Origin: Calamus simplicifolius
Lineage: Eukaryota; Streptophyta; Magnoliopsida; Arecales; Arecaceae
Length of the DNA: 64,000 nt
Direction: 5' to 3'
NCBI GenBank assembly: GCA_900491605.1
Contig: UESW01003903.1
Coordinates: 717,374-781,373 of the forward strand
Positions 22,602-33,969 of this stretch are shown here, in pieces. Numbering within the stretch: position 1 is the stretch's first letter; each line of letters opens with the position of its first letter. The notes under the pieces were generated by a model. That model ran no database searches. It had not been told where the DNA came from and was given only the letters and a program-made list of their open reading frames with translations. Made by a program: the position numbers and the translations under genes.

Positions 22602-23595
22602 TGTTGCTGCGGATTTTCGTTCTTTGACTTGGGAATGATGTGACAGCGCATGTCAGAATTTGGGTGGCATCCTTCCATCCTTATGGACCTGCAAAACAAC
22701 GTTCTCATGTAGGAAAGAGATGAGTAGCCCCTGCGAAAGATCCTTTGATGCCCAAGTCAGTGGAGATCCTTGGCCACAAATAATATGGAGAAAGTTGTTA
22801 ATAGAAGGAAGGCTCCAAAGAATGGTTCTAAAGAGTCATGGTGTTAGTAAGGTTTTTTAGTGCTTACCGGAGGAGGTCCTAGGACCTAGTATTTATAGAT
22901 GGCTGAAAAGGTATGTGGTTATCTGATTTCTCGGATGCAGTTGTAGAACTTGAAGGATGATAAGGTCGATTTTGACATATACCTCATCAGGGGGATTCGT
23001 GATCCTACAAATCATGAGAAGGGTGAGCCTTATCTGGCTTCTGCTTCCATTTATGATGAACTACTTTGGGAAGGTGCCCGAGATCCTCGTGATTCTTAGC
23101 GATCTAATGGCCGAAGTGTTCGGCGTGGCTCGGGCAAAGATGAGGTTTGGCGAGAGGAGCCGAAAGTCGACCAGCCAGAGTTGGTCTGCCGAGGTTTGGA
23201 GAGATAGCTCGACCCTACCGAGGTTCGGAGAGATGGCTTGGCCCTGCCGAAGTTTGGAGAAATAACTCGGCCTTGCCGAGGTACAGAGATAGCTTGGCCT
23301 TGCCGAGGTTCAGAGAAATAGCTTAGCCCTACCAAGATTCGGAGAAATAGCTCAGTCTTGTCGAGGTACGGAGAGAGCTCGGTCCTGTTGGGGTTCGGAG
23401 AAATAGCTTGGCCCCGCTGAGGTTCGAACTTTGCAGTTGACGACGATTTTGATTCAGTGAGGGTGTAGCCATCTTTTACTATGGTAGAAAATGGACTCCT
23501 TCTGAGCATTGCAGCTAGCAGATCATAGCCCAAAAGTGGGACCTACTGCCTCTCACATCAGTCGATTTGTGCATAGACTATTTTATCCTACATCA
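22602..23595 (-). repeat. Gypsy-1 3' LTR (left copy)
   Basis: About 994 bp; aligns by eye with 31747-32638. It carries a block of GCTCGG..CCGAG repeats at about 23190-23430, longer than in the other copy, which explains most of the length difference. Confidence 0.85.
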
Positions 23596-23611
23596 CTTGC
23601 CCCCTACTTCC
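23596..23611 (-). other. Gypsy-1 polypurine tract
   Basis: - strand GGAAGTAGGGGGCAAG immediately before the LTR start TGATGTAGG. Gypsy-2 has a matching GGGGGGGCAAG before its 3' LTR. Confidence 0.75.
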
Positions 23612-24014
23612 TAGTCTGAAGTTTATGTTCAGACTCAAGGAGTAGAGTACATGTGGCTAAATCTCATTAGCACAGGTTGTATCGAAGAATCGTGGCATGA
23701 TGATGCCATAAATGCGGAGCTGTCGGGTTATCATTTCAACCCACCAAATGTGAGGAGCCTCCTCGGGCCTTGATCAAGGGCAATTAGCGGAATGACACGT
23801 GGCAGAGCCAAAGATCATGATGCTCCAATCGAAGGCTCATGACTTTTTGGATTCCCTGCTAATTACGTTTTGTTTCCTTGCATAGTGGCTTTAAAAGGGG
23901 GAGACTGGTATCTTTCGCAGTCATATCTTTTCAAACATTTGGTGTTATTCTTCCTTCTGTTATTCTTAGTGGAAGAAAACCATAGCCAGCTCTGTTATCA
24001 CCCATTCTGAGGAT

Positions 24015-25190
24015 ATGGATCACCTGACCCGCACAACTTCGACCATGACCTCGGTGGATCTAGAGAGGATCCGTCATGAGTACTAGATTCCCGGTGATTA
24101 CAAACTGTGAGTGTCGGGTCCTAAGCAGAGGGTGACAAATGAACTGGAGTTCGAAACTTTCTTCTATGAGGAATGCTTCAAGGTGGGGATCTGCCTCCCT
24201 TTCATCCGATTATAGAGTGGGTGATGTACTCAATGGTGACTGGGTCCTCCACCATGAGGGAGCGGCTCTGGCACTCAATGCCGGCCCAGTTGATTAAGTT
24301 TTGAGCGTCAGCCGTGAACTCGGTAAGATTTTGAAGCGTAGCTCACGCGAGAGGAGAGGCGAGAAGCGACCCTGCCCAACCTTGCTGGGCCCACCAAAAA
24401 AGAGGCCGAAGCCTGGTTTTGAGTCTTCCTCTTCCTCACCAAGTCTTCATGAAAGAGAAGGTCAAACTCGACCATGATTCTTCTTTGTTCTTGTTGGGTC
24501 TTCTAAAGAAAGGGGGCACTACAATAATTCTAACAAAAGGCGATGCTAAAAAAAGGTCTTTTTCGATGCTAATAAGCATCAAAAAAATCATTGATGCTTT
24601 AAAAAGCAACGAAAAAGTAGGAGTGGAGATAATTATTTTTGATGCTTTTTAAAAGCAAAAATTTTGAAATTTTCGATGCTTTGATGCATCATCAATTTAA
24701 AGCCGACGCTTTTTAAAAGCCATAGGAAAAATGCTGATGCTTTAAAGCCACCCTCACGCCAATGATAACCACTCCCTTGCCACTCTAGACATAGCTGAAT
24801 CTTTCATTACTGGCCCCTCGGCATCTACACAACCCGACGCTTCATCAAAATAGGCTATAACCTATGTTTAGGTGACGGAAGAAGATGGTTCTTTGGGGAT
24901 ATGCTTGACGGATTCAAGGATAACTCTGGCCGATCAAGGAGCTGTTGATAACTCCTTAAGATCCAATCACCATAAACCTGGATCTGGTGGAATTTGCTGA
25001 CTCATAGTCATGGCAAGGTGCTAGGTTTCTTTCCAAAGAATAGAGCATCCCATAGCTTCTTTTTTCTCTTGACTCTCGCTCTCATTTGGCGACTGCCAGT
25101 GACCTTGTTATGATTAATACCTACTTGGTTACGTTGCTGGAGAGGAATTGGTTGCCGGCTAAACCCAAAAGCCAATGTTGTATTTCTTTT
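24015..25190 (+). pseudogene. Degraded antisense extra ORF of Gypsy-1
   Basis: On the + strand, opposite to the element, a frame starts at 24015 (MDHLTRTTST) and reads LERIRHEY, a stop, IPGDYKL, a stop, then FETFFYEECFKVGICLP. This resembles the plant 'putative gypsy-type transposon' domain, whose members have an IRREYxIPxDYEL-like start. A late piece (LLERNWLPAKPKSQ) lies near 25120. Extra ORFs in antisense between integrase and 3' LTR are known in Tat elements. A TATA-like TTTAAAAG lies at 23890-23897. Stops and an inserted CACTA-like fragment at 24517 destroy it. The assignment rests on remembered motifs. Confidence 0.45.
24517..24760 (+). mobile_element. CACTA-like transposon end fragment
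   Basis: Starts CACTACAATAATTC, like the CACTACAAGAAA termini of plant CACTA elements. It is followed by subterminal repeats of GATGCTTTAAAAGC and its complement in both orientations (about 24540-24750), typical of CACTA ends. No matching TAGTG end was found, so it is a fragment or has lost its other terminus. The right border is approximate. Confidence 0.5.
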
Positions 25191-25369
25191 CTTAAAACTT
25201 TGTTCTTTTGCTTGTATTTTTTTTTTTCATACATTGCTAAGTAGTTTTTTCCTCAAAATGGCTTGTAATATTCAAACTTGCTACTTAGGCTTCACAGAAG
25301 TAATATAGGGATGCTCCGATTAAAGGGTCAGACATAAAGTTCATAGATGTACCAACCCGACTGAAGGTT

Positions 25370-26150
25370 CAAGGAAACAGTAAGATATACTTGGCCTTGC
25401 CAAGGTTTGGAGATAGAGCAACGTAGGACTTAGCCCTTTTCAAGATTCATGGATAGAATAAAGTAGCATCCGACTCAATCCTGCCGAGGCTCATAGAGAC
25501 AATAAAGGAATATCCTTGACGTTGTCAAGACCCTGATAACATAAAAAGGCCCCAGTTTGGCTAGGGACTTAGATAAATATCTTGCAGATTCTTGGGCTTG
25601 CTGAGATTCGAAAAGCAATACGGAAGAACCTCAACCCAACTGAGGGTTCAGAGAATGAAATGTACTCAGCCCTCCCGAGACACGGAGGTATACTCAGCCC
25701 TGCTGAGGTACGAAGAAAATAAAGTGCTCAGCCCTATCGAGTACGAAGAAATTGAAGTGCTTGACCCTGCCAAGGTTCAGAGAAATAGCTCGGCCCTGTC
25801 GAGGTACGGAGAAATAGCTCGGTCCTATGAGGTACGAAGAATATGCTCGGCCTTATTGAGGTATAGAGAAATAGCTCAGTCCTACCGAGGTATGGAGAAT
25901 TAGCTTAGCCCTACCAAGGTTTGAAGAATTAGCTCAACAATACCGAGATACGGAGAAACTGAAGTGCTCGGCCCTGTCGAGGTTCGAAGAAATAGCTCGT
26001 CCCTATCAAGTTATGAAGAATATGCTTGACTCTGCTGAGGTTCGAAGAACTAGCTTGGCCCTATCAAAGTTCGAAGAATTAGCTCGGCCCTGCCGAAGTA
26101 TGGAGAAATATGGTCAACCCTGCTGAGGTACGGAGAATAGATCCATAGGA
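25370..26150. repeat. Gypsy-1 3' tandem repeat array
   Basis: More than 15 degenerate copies of a unit of about 30 bp, of the form GCTCGGCCCTGCCGAGGTAC followed by GGAGAAATA. Each copy holds an imperfect inverted repeat (CTCGG..CCGAG). Similar short arrays lie in both LTRs. Tandem repeats in the 3' untranslated part are known from Tat-type elements. Short reading frames through the array are not genes. Confidence 0.75.
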
Positions 26151-26399
26151 TCAATAGTTGGGAGAAAACCTGACTCTCGTTAGCATCTTGAAAAAGATGG
26201 TTTTTGGAGTCACCTGGAGAAAAAATATTCAACTATGAGAAGTTTATTACAATAAGCAAAGTAGTTCTGTTGAGAAATACTTTACTGATAATATACTCAG
26301 AGATTGTTTGAGTTTTATGTTCTGGGGATGACTTTCCCATCGGGTCTTGGAGTTGAAAGGTGTCGGATCTGATGACCTCTATAACTTGGTAGGGGCCTT

Positions 26400-27350
26400 C
26401 TCAGTTTGGAGTTAGTTTACCTTATTCTATTGGTTTAGAAACTGATGCTTTACAAAGCACAAGGCCACTGGGAAGGAAGAGCTTCTCTTTTTAGCTAGAA
26501 AGAATAGTAGCGGCCATGCGCTATTGGTACACGGCCATCTGGACTCAGGCATTTTCCCTGACTTCTTTGATGAGGTTGAGGTTAGCCCGTAGTTGCTCAT
26601 CATTCGCTTCCTCAGAGTAACTTTCAACTCTTGGTGAGGGTAAGCCTATCTCAATCGGAATGACTGCTTCAGTGCCAAAGGCTATTCTAAATGGAGTTTC
26701 ACTAGTTGAAATCCTTTGTGCTCTTCGGTAGGCCCAAACGACATGGTGAAGCTCGTCTGCTCATCTATCGCGGGCTCTATTCAATTGGGTTTTCAGGCCT
26801 TGTAGTAGCGTTTAGTTGGCTACCTCTGCCTCGCCATTTATTTATGGGTGTCCAACTGAGGTGAGTCGATGATTGATGCCATGGTCTTCATAGAACTCCC
26901 AAAACTTCGGGTGTCAACTACCAATTATTATCGGTGATGATAATACATGGAAGGTCGAATCAGCAGATGGTTGATCGCCAGATGAAGTCCTTGGCTCGGG
27001 CCTCGGTGATCTAGGCAACTACTTCGGCTTCAATCCATTTAATGAAGTAGTCGATAACTACAACAAAATTTTTTTCTATCCAATGATGGGGGAAAACGAA
27101 CCAAGAATGTTCATTCCCCACTTTGCGAAGGACCAAGCAGCTACAATGGGCATCAAAAGTATTAACGAGAGCCTCTGAATGTTCAAATGACGTTGGCATG
27201 AGTCGCATGCTCAGACAAAATCATTCGAGTCTCTTAGCATGGTGGGCCAATAATACCTTGCCGCAGCACTTTGTGATAAAGGGCTCGGCCTCTCATGTGA
27301 TTACCACATATGCCTTCGTGTACCTCTCACAGGGTGTAGTCAGCCTTTGA
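26400..27350 (-). pseudogene. Gypsy-1 integrase, broken
   Basis: - strand frames give FVVVIDYFIKWIEAEVVA (near 27011-27070), which matches the integrase core around the first catalytic aspartate. Further left, frames read NGEAEVAN, HHVVWAYR and TPFRIAFGTEAVIP, the standard C-terminal part of gypsy integrase. Multiple stops and shifts separate the pieces. Confidence 0.7.
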
Positions 27351-29340
27351 TGGCCTTAGGCATTTGAGTAGTGGTATGAAGGAGCGCTTGTAGAACTGCT
27401 CCTCATGCAGAACGTAGTGGGCAGACTACATTTTCAGCTTTCTAGCTTCCTTTCTATTCTAGAGAGGGATCCATCTCTAAGGTACACCAGATAGGGTCGA
27501 TCCATGATGGCTCGACCTTAATCAGCATCATAGAGTCAGTGCCCGCTATACTGGGTTTCTCTAGGACTTCGAGGTGGAACTTCTGATCTATATCCATGGA
27601 GTCGTGGTGGCTAGTCGAGATAGGAGGTCTGCGTGGGCATTTTCTATCATTGGAACTTGAATAATCTCAAGTTTGAAAATTTGGATGATAGCTTGCGTAC
27701 CTTCTGCAAATATTAAACCATATTAGCTCCTAGCCCTCGAATTCTTCTGCACATATCTGGCCACCAGTTGGGAAGTCAGTGTAGATGTTCAGCCTTTTGA
27801 CCTTCAGGTTTCATGCAATTTGAAGTCCGACAATGAGGGCTTCATACTCGACCTCATTGTTGAAGATCGGAAAGCTGAAGCGGATGGTGTACTCGAGCAT
27901 GACTCCTTCGGGCTTATAAGAACCAAATCTACTCCAGAGCCAGCTGCACTGGAGGACCCGTCTATGTGTAGTAGCCACCGGCCTCAGTTTTTTCTTGTTT
28001 GGGGTCTTCCGCTGTCGACCCATCCTCCAAAATTGTACATTCAAGGAGAAAATCTGGTAGAACTTGCACCTTAATAGTGGGGCAAGGCTGGTAATGTATG
28101 TCATGCTCACTCAGCTCTACGCCCACTTTGCTATTCTCTTCAATACTTATGGACAATGAAGGATCGCCTTGATCGGTTGGTTGGTAGAACCACTATGGTA
28201 TGCACTTAAAAGTACGGGTGCAACTTTCGTATGGATGTTTCCAACGCATATATCGATTTCTTGATCCAGGTGTACCTGCTTTTGGCATTCTGAAGTAATT
28301 TTCTTATGTAGTATATTGGCTTCTGAACTTTGTTCTCTTTCTGGACTAGCATAGAGCCAACAGCATTCTCCAAGATGGCCAGATACAAGTACAGGGGTTC
28401 CTTGAGTTTTGGGCTGCTGAGTAGTGGGGGCGACCGAGGTACTTCTTTAGATCCTCAAAGGACTTTTGACAAACGAATGTCCATTGAAAGTTCTTCGCCG
28501 AACGAAGTGCCTTAAAAAGGGTAGGCACTTTTTGGCGGATCGGGCGATGAAATGGTTAAGGACCATTATTCATCCCATGAGGTGCTAAACTTTCTTGACA
28601 GACTTCGATGGAACCATCTATTAAAGAGCTTGGATCTTCTGAGGGTTTGCCTCAATACCTCTTTGGAAGACCATAAAGCTCAAGAATTTCTCGAAACTTA
28701 CTCGAAGCATACTTGGTCGGGTTTAGCTTCATCTGATAACTCTTGAGAGTGGTGAAACTTTTTGTCAAATCTGATATATGCTAGGTTGCTTCTCTGCTTT
28801 TCACCAACATATCATCAACGTACATCTTCATGTTTCGATCTATCTGGTCCTTGAACACTTTGTTGACTAGTCTCTTTAATCCAAATGACGTGACTCGGTA
28901 GCAATAGGTACCCCTATCAGTGATAAAGGCGTCTTTTCTTTATCTTCAGGGGCTATATATATATGGTTGTAGCCCGAGTAGGCATCCATGAACGTCAACA
29001 TCTGATGGTTGGATGTGGAGTCCACCAGCTGATCAATCCTCGGCAAGAAAAGATGCCCTTCGGGCAAGACTTATTGAGGTTTGTGAAGTCGATACAGATT
29101 CTATTTATTGTTCACCTTCTTCACCATGATTATATTTGCTAACCAGCTCAGGTAATGCACCTTCGAATGAAGTTGGCTTTAAGGAGCTTGTCGACCTCTT
29201 TCTCGATTGCTTTCTGACGCTCGAGGTGAAATCCTCTTCTTTTGTTGCACTGGCCTGAATGTCTCGTCCACATTGAGACAGTGGACGAGGACATCTGGAC
29301 TAATCCTTGGCATTTCTGAGGTGGACTAGGTGAAAACATC
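27351..29340 (-). pseudogene. Gypsy-1 reverse transcriptase and RNase H, broken
   Basis: RT blocks on the - strand are KEVDKLLKANFIRRC (near 29150), FLPRIDQLVDSTSNHQMLTF and MDAYSGYNHIYIAPEDKEKT (28876-29067), then YVDDM at 28808-28822. RNase H follows as KSFEDLKKYL and KPIYYIRKLLQNAKSRY (28206-28528). A second RNase H-like block, FPIFNNEVEYEALIVGLQ (27811-27900), lies before integrase. A second, archaeal-type RNase H is a mark of the Tat lineage. Every block is in a different short frame, so the copy is dead. Confidence 0.75.
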
Positions 29341-30450
29341 GATGTTTTTACACAAGAAGTCTATAAGGTTTCGCCGAAGCTTCCCTTCTAACTGTAGCCC
29401 GATCTGGATAGTTCTGTCAGGCCGACCCTCTTCAAGAGGGACTTCATCAAGCTCTTTAACAGGCTCACCTCTTTGCTCTATGAGATCTTCCGAGCGTCAA
29501 GCCCATCAACTTCCCACCTTCGAGATTGAAGATCGACAATGAAACAATATCGTGCGATAGCTTGACTTCCTTGGACGATCCTAATACCTCATTCTGTGGA
29601 AAACTTCATGGCGAGGTAAGGGATGAAAATCATTGCTCCAAGGGACATCTGCCCTGGTCTGCCGAGGTAAGGGATGGAAATCACTGCTCCAAGGGACATT
29701 GCCCTAGTCTGCTGAGGAAGGCTTTGTATGATGACCAAAGTTTGGTTACTAAAAAGTCCATAGGGATAGTTGTCATGTAGGGCCATTTGCCTGCTCAAAC
29801 CATTAGAGTAATTACCCCTTCCGGTACAACAATATGCCAGTGAATTCATCAAGGTAGAGTCCACCGGTCGAAGATCCTCCATCTTTAATCCCATTTTGCA
29901 AAGGCATAAGAGTAAAGAACGTTAACCAAGCTTCCATTATCAACAAGGACTCGATGTACATCATAATTATTTATATTTAAAGATACAACAGTGCGTCGTC
30001 ATGGTGATATTGCATCCCTTGAATATCCTTCTCCGAGAATGCAAGTTCCTCGCATCTGACTCTCTTAAGCGGATTCTCTTCCTTGTCTGATCGACTTTTA
30101 CATGGATTGATCATGGCAATCATGTTTACATTGCATGTCGCTGATGGATTTGGTGGGGATTGCTGTCGAAGCTCAACTGGATGCTGTGCTCTGGCTTCCA
30201 CCTTCGGGGGTCCCCGATAGCGCTCAAGCCTCCCTCGATGGATCAATTGCTGAATCTCTTATCTGAGCTCCCAGCATTCCTCAGTATCATGCCCATAGTT
30301 ATGATCATACTGACAGTACTTAATCGTATCCCTTCGGACCAGATTTCCTTGAAGGGGCTTTGGTCGAGGGAGTTGATGTCCTATCTCTATCAGAATTTGG
30401 GCCCATGACACAGTAAGTAGAGTGAATTAGTTGAATCTCTGCACTGGGCA
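29341..30450 (-). pseudogene. Gypsy-1 gag end and protease region, broken
   Basis: The region contains a frame 29977-30246 reading MIHRGRLERYRGPPKVEA and EELAFSEKDIQGMQYHHDDAL, which resembles the F.D.D....HHDALV.. protease-side block of Tat polyproteins. The piece at 29589-29894 holds SLPQQTRAMSLGAV. Frames are short. The assignment is by order and by this block only. Confidence 0.45.
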
Positions 30451-31664
30451 TCTGGTGCGCTACCTAGGTGGCGGAGCCCTTTGGCGGCATGGGCTCACAG
30501 GGCGAGTCGGTTAGCTTTTGTTTGGGTTGCTTTTCCCCTTCTTCTTCTGATGTTCAGCCCATGTTGACCTTCTAGATTCTTCTACCTGGCGTATTTATCC
30601 GTTAGGGCCATCATATTGAGAGACTTCGCGGGTAGTTTTCCTCCATCGCTAGATAAAAGTCTCTCTCTTTTGACACTCCACCAATTCGGATGGACATAGC
30701 CACCTAATGATTGAGGTGGTCGACTTTCAGTATGGCTGTGTTGAAATAGCCTAAGAAACTCTTCAAAGATTCTCCCTCTCGTTGTTTTATCTCAGAGAGG
30801 GAGTTCGACCTTCGTTGGTAGTTGCGACTACTGACGAACTGGTAGGTAAAGGAGCGGCCAAGTTCGTTAAAGAAGTCGATGGAACTCGGCTTTAAGGTAC
30901 CGAACCACACTCTGATGGGCCTTCGAAGAGTTGAGAGGAAAGCTTAGCACATGATTGCATATCAAGCTCCATGAAACAACATATGAAACAGCATGATTGA
31001 CCAAAAACTGCTCAGATGGTCGTCTGGGTTGGTGGTCCCGTTGTATGGCTTGATGGCGGAGAGGTTTATGTGTGACAGAACGGCTTCCTTCATGATTTTT
31101 CAGTAAAGGGTGGACCCTGTTCCACCCATGATTCTGGCTGAGACGCATGCTTGACGGCGTCTATTTGCAGGCGCATCTCCTTGATCTATCGCTCGAAGGC
31201 CTCGACTTGTGTCAATGGAGAGACCGAGATGGGGGATTGATGTATGGGCATTGATCCGTGGTGAGAGGAAATCAGAGATAAGGACTGAGCTCGGTGAGGT
31301 CAGGGAAAGCCTTTGTCCAGCTTTCGATGGGACTAGTTCTGTTTCCCCCATTTCGTGGCCAGGTTGCCTTGGGGGACTTGTTGCTTTGAGATGATCAGGC
31401 GAAAGAGCCGTTCAACGGTACCGGCTGGATGTTGCCGATTAAGTGCGATTAGGAGATGGACTTCTTAGAGTCCCTGCACCAACTGTGTTAGTGCTTGGAC
31501 TTGTTGGACCAATACACCGAATTGATCTGTATAACAGGTACCACGGGCGGTGGTGGAGCGTTAGGTTGGAGCGGTTGCGAGGATGTCGCATTTTGTGAGG
31601 GATCAGGCATTTGAGAGGCGGCTTAATCGGGGGCATCTATAATTGCTCTTTTACAGTTCGCCAT
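30451..31664 (-). pseudogene. Gypsy-1 gag, broken
   Basis: Starts near 31664 on the - strand (MANCKRAIIDAPD, then a stop). This matches the Gypsy-2 gag start MVNHKRAAIDALDQAASQ at 57481. The conserved retrotransposon gag core is readable at 30704-30910 (FNELGRSFTYQFVSSR and LKSFLGYFNTAILKVDHLNH). Frames are broken at least four times. Confidence 0.7.
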
Positions 31665-31725
31665 TCGAGATGTGTTCTTCTTATTTGAACCTTTTTCCTA
31701 AGATTCAAGTTTTTAGGAACTTAGG

Positions 31726-31744
31726 ACCCTGCCTCTAGTGCCAA
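31726..31744 (-). other. Gypsy-1 primer binding site
   Basis: - strand TTGGCACTAGAGGCAGGG, two bases after the LTR end CAGCAACA. The equivalent Gypsy-2 site is TTGGTGCTAGAGGAAGGG. I do not assign the tRNA. Confidence 0.7.
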
Positions 31745-31746
31745 TC

Positions 31747-32638
31747 TGTTGCTGCAGATTTTCATTCTCCACTTGGGGACGATGTGGTAGCGCACGTCAA
31801 AGATCAAGATGGCATCCTCCCATCCTTGTGGATATGCAAAACAACGTCCTCACGTAGGGAAGAGGTAGGTGGCCCCTACGGAAGATTCTTCGACGCCCAA
31901 GTCAGTAGAGATCCTTAGCCACGATAATGTGGAGAAGGTTGTTAAGAGAAGGAAGGCTTCAGAGAATGGTTTTGGAGAGTCATAACGTTAGTAAGAATTT
32001 TTAGTGCTTACCGGAGGAGTCCTGAGACCTAGTATTTATAGGTGGCTGAAAAGGTATATGGTTACATGATTTCTCGGGTGCAATTATAGAAGTTGGAGGA
32101 TGATAAGGTTGATTTCAATGTATACCTCATCAGGGGGATTCACGATCCCGCAAATTATGAGAAGGGGGATCCTCTACTTCTGTTTATGGAGAACTACTTC
32201 AGGAAGGCGCCTCGAGTCCTCGTGATTCTTAGCGATCTGATGGCTAAGGTGTTCGGTGTGGCTTGGGCAGAGATGAGGTTTGGCGAGAGGAGCCGGAAGT
32301 CGACTAGCCTGAGTTTGATTTGCCAAGTTTCGGAGAGATTGCTCGGCCCTACCGAAGTTCGGAAAGATAGCTCGGCCATGTCGAGGTTTCGGAGAAATAA
32401 CTCGGTCCTATCGAGGTATGAGATAGCTTAGCTTTGCTGAGGTTCGAAGAAATAGCTCGGCTCTGCCGATGTTCGGACTTTGCAGTTGACAATGATTCGG
32501 TGAGGGTGCAGCTATTTTTTACTATGATGAAGAACGGACTCCTTCTGAGCATTATAGTTGTAAGGTGATAGCCCATAAGTGGGACTCATCACCTGTCACA
32601 TTACTTGATTTGTGTGGAGACCATTTTACCCCACATCA
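31747..32638 (-). repeat. Gypsy-1 5' LTR (right copy)
   Basis: About 892 bp with the same termini as the left copy and a shorter GCTCGG..CCGAG block (about 32335-32480). It is the 5' LTR because the PBS is on its left and the element reads leftward. Confidence 0.85.
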
Positions 32639-33426
32639 GGTTGCATAAAGTTTTTCTTTCATTACACGGGTGTTGGTATAAATAACATAATATTGATAGC
32701 AGAAATTTTTTTACGACCAATGTTAACATTCATAATTTAATGTATAAATAATAACAGCAACAAAAATCTTAATCCAAAATTAGTTCGAATTAGCGATATA
32801 AATTTTATTTCTCTATTCAATATTTTTTAAGTTATTTATTTTTGCAAGATGAGAAAATTTGATTTATATCGAAAGAAAATGCTATTAAAAATTCATTTAT
32901 AATAGGTTATTAGATTACTGTATTTTATTTTGAAAATGGTTATGTTTAGATTTTTATAAATCACACAAGTGTGTGATGATGCGAAATATACACGGCATTG
33001 TGTCTGAAATGGTTGATGCACATTGGAGAGGTACTTTCTATTTTGTGGTATTTCTTGTAGACAAAGGGTTTTCGTGCGCCCCAGTTCTTACCATTCTTCT
33101 TTCATTCGATCTCAAAATCGAACGGTGGATCCACTAAAGAAATGGTCTAGATCAGATCACTGGCCCAAGCTTGTGACGGTTTCCTCTGGACCACATGAGT
33201 GCGTAGAAATTTCTATGCAATCTTCTGATTCTTCGTAAGCTCCACTCCTCTCCAGCGTCGCATCCGCCGACGCCAAGCATGTACGGTTTAGATAAATACA
33301 AGTAGAAAATCAAACGGCAGATATCTGATCCTCATAAAATGTTACCCACCCATTCCGCATATAGCATTTTCCCTCGTCCCCACCCATCAATATGTTCACC
33401 ATTCTTCTCCGGTCCATACCGCTATC
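32639..33426. other. Intergenic DNA upstream of the E1 gene
   Basis: AT-rich to about 33000, then balanced composition toward the E1 promoter. No credible ORF. The proximal promoter of the E1 gene should lie in the last few hundred bases. Confidence 0.6.
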
Positions 33427-33434
33427 TATAAATA
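33427..33434 (+). promoter_or_regulatory. E1 gene TATA box (TATAAATA)
   Basis: TATAAATA about 400 bp upstream of the first E1 ATG, with transcription expected to start near 33460. The downstream exon is CT/CCC-rich, as plant 5' leaders often are. Confidence 0.55.
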
Positions 33435-33651
33435 CGAGACGGAGAGGAGAAGAACAGAGGAGACACAAATCCAAGGTCGGTCTCATCGATGCCCCAGTGA
33501 ACCCTCCATCCCCCCCTCCCCCTCCCGTCTCTCTCAAAACCCTAGCGAAAAAAGCGAGCAAGAGAAATAGCGAGCGCCGAAAGAATCTCACGGCTTTCTT
33601 GTCGCCCTCCCTTCCACTCCGATTCCTCCCCCTCACCGCGAGATCTCTTTG

Positions 33652-33822
33652 GTACGTTATCCTCTTCCTTCAACTGCGTCTCTCACTCGATTCCTTGATG
33701 CCGATCGTTTCGGTTTAGGGTCAGCGAAGCTATCTTGCATTCGATCGTGTTCTTTTTATTGTTTTGGTGTTTGTTTTTTTGGTTTTGGTCATCGTGATGA
33801 GCTGTTGGGGGGCTTTGGGCAG
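33652..33822 (+). other. Probable 5'-UTR intron of the E1 gene
   Basis: CTTTG|GTACGTTAT donor at 33652 and TTTGGGCAG acceptor ending at 33822, with a T-rich interior. It would join a leader exon (about 33460-33651) to the exon holding both candidate start codons. Confidence 0.5.
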
Positions 33823-33969
33823 GGCGCTGCTCTATATGCTTCCGAGAAGGAGAGCGGCGGGAGCTGAGGTAGATGACGGGTCTCGGGTGAGGGGCTGCCG
33901 AAGAAGCCGAAGGTAGAGGGGTCGAAGTTGGAGGTGGCGGCGGGGGGCAACCACAGGCCACCGCACGGC

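Larger units (their letters stand above)
22602..32638 (-). mobile_element. Ty3/gypsy retrotransposon, complete in structure (Gypsy-1)
   Basis: About 10.0 kb. LTRs at 22602-23595 and 31747-32638 begin TGTTGCTGC and end CATCA on the + strand. Both outer flanks are GGTTG (22597-22601 and 32639-32643), a perfect 5-bp target-site duplication. PPT GGGGGCAAG abuts the left LTR and the PBS abuts the right. Domain order gag, protease, RT, RNase H, integrase makes it Ty3/gypsy. Long DNA between integrase and the 3' LTR, with tandem repeats and a + strand extra ORF, fits the Tat lineage. All frames are decayed. Confidence 0.88.

Noticed and set aside
23096..23533. - strand frame of 145 codons in the Gypsy-1 left LTR
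   Set aside because: It runs through the GCTCGG repeat block of an LTR and is not kept in the right LTR.
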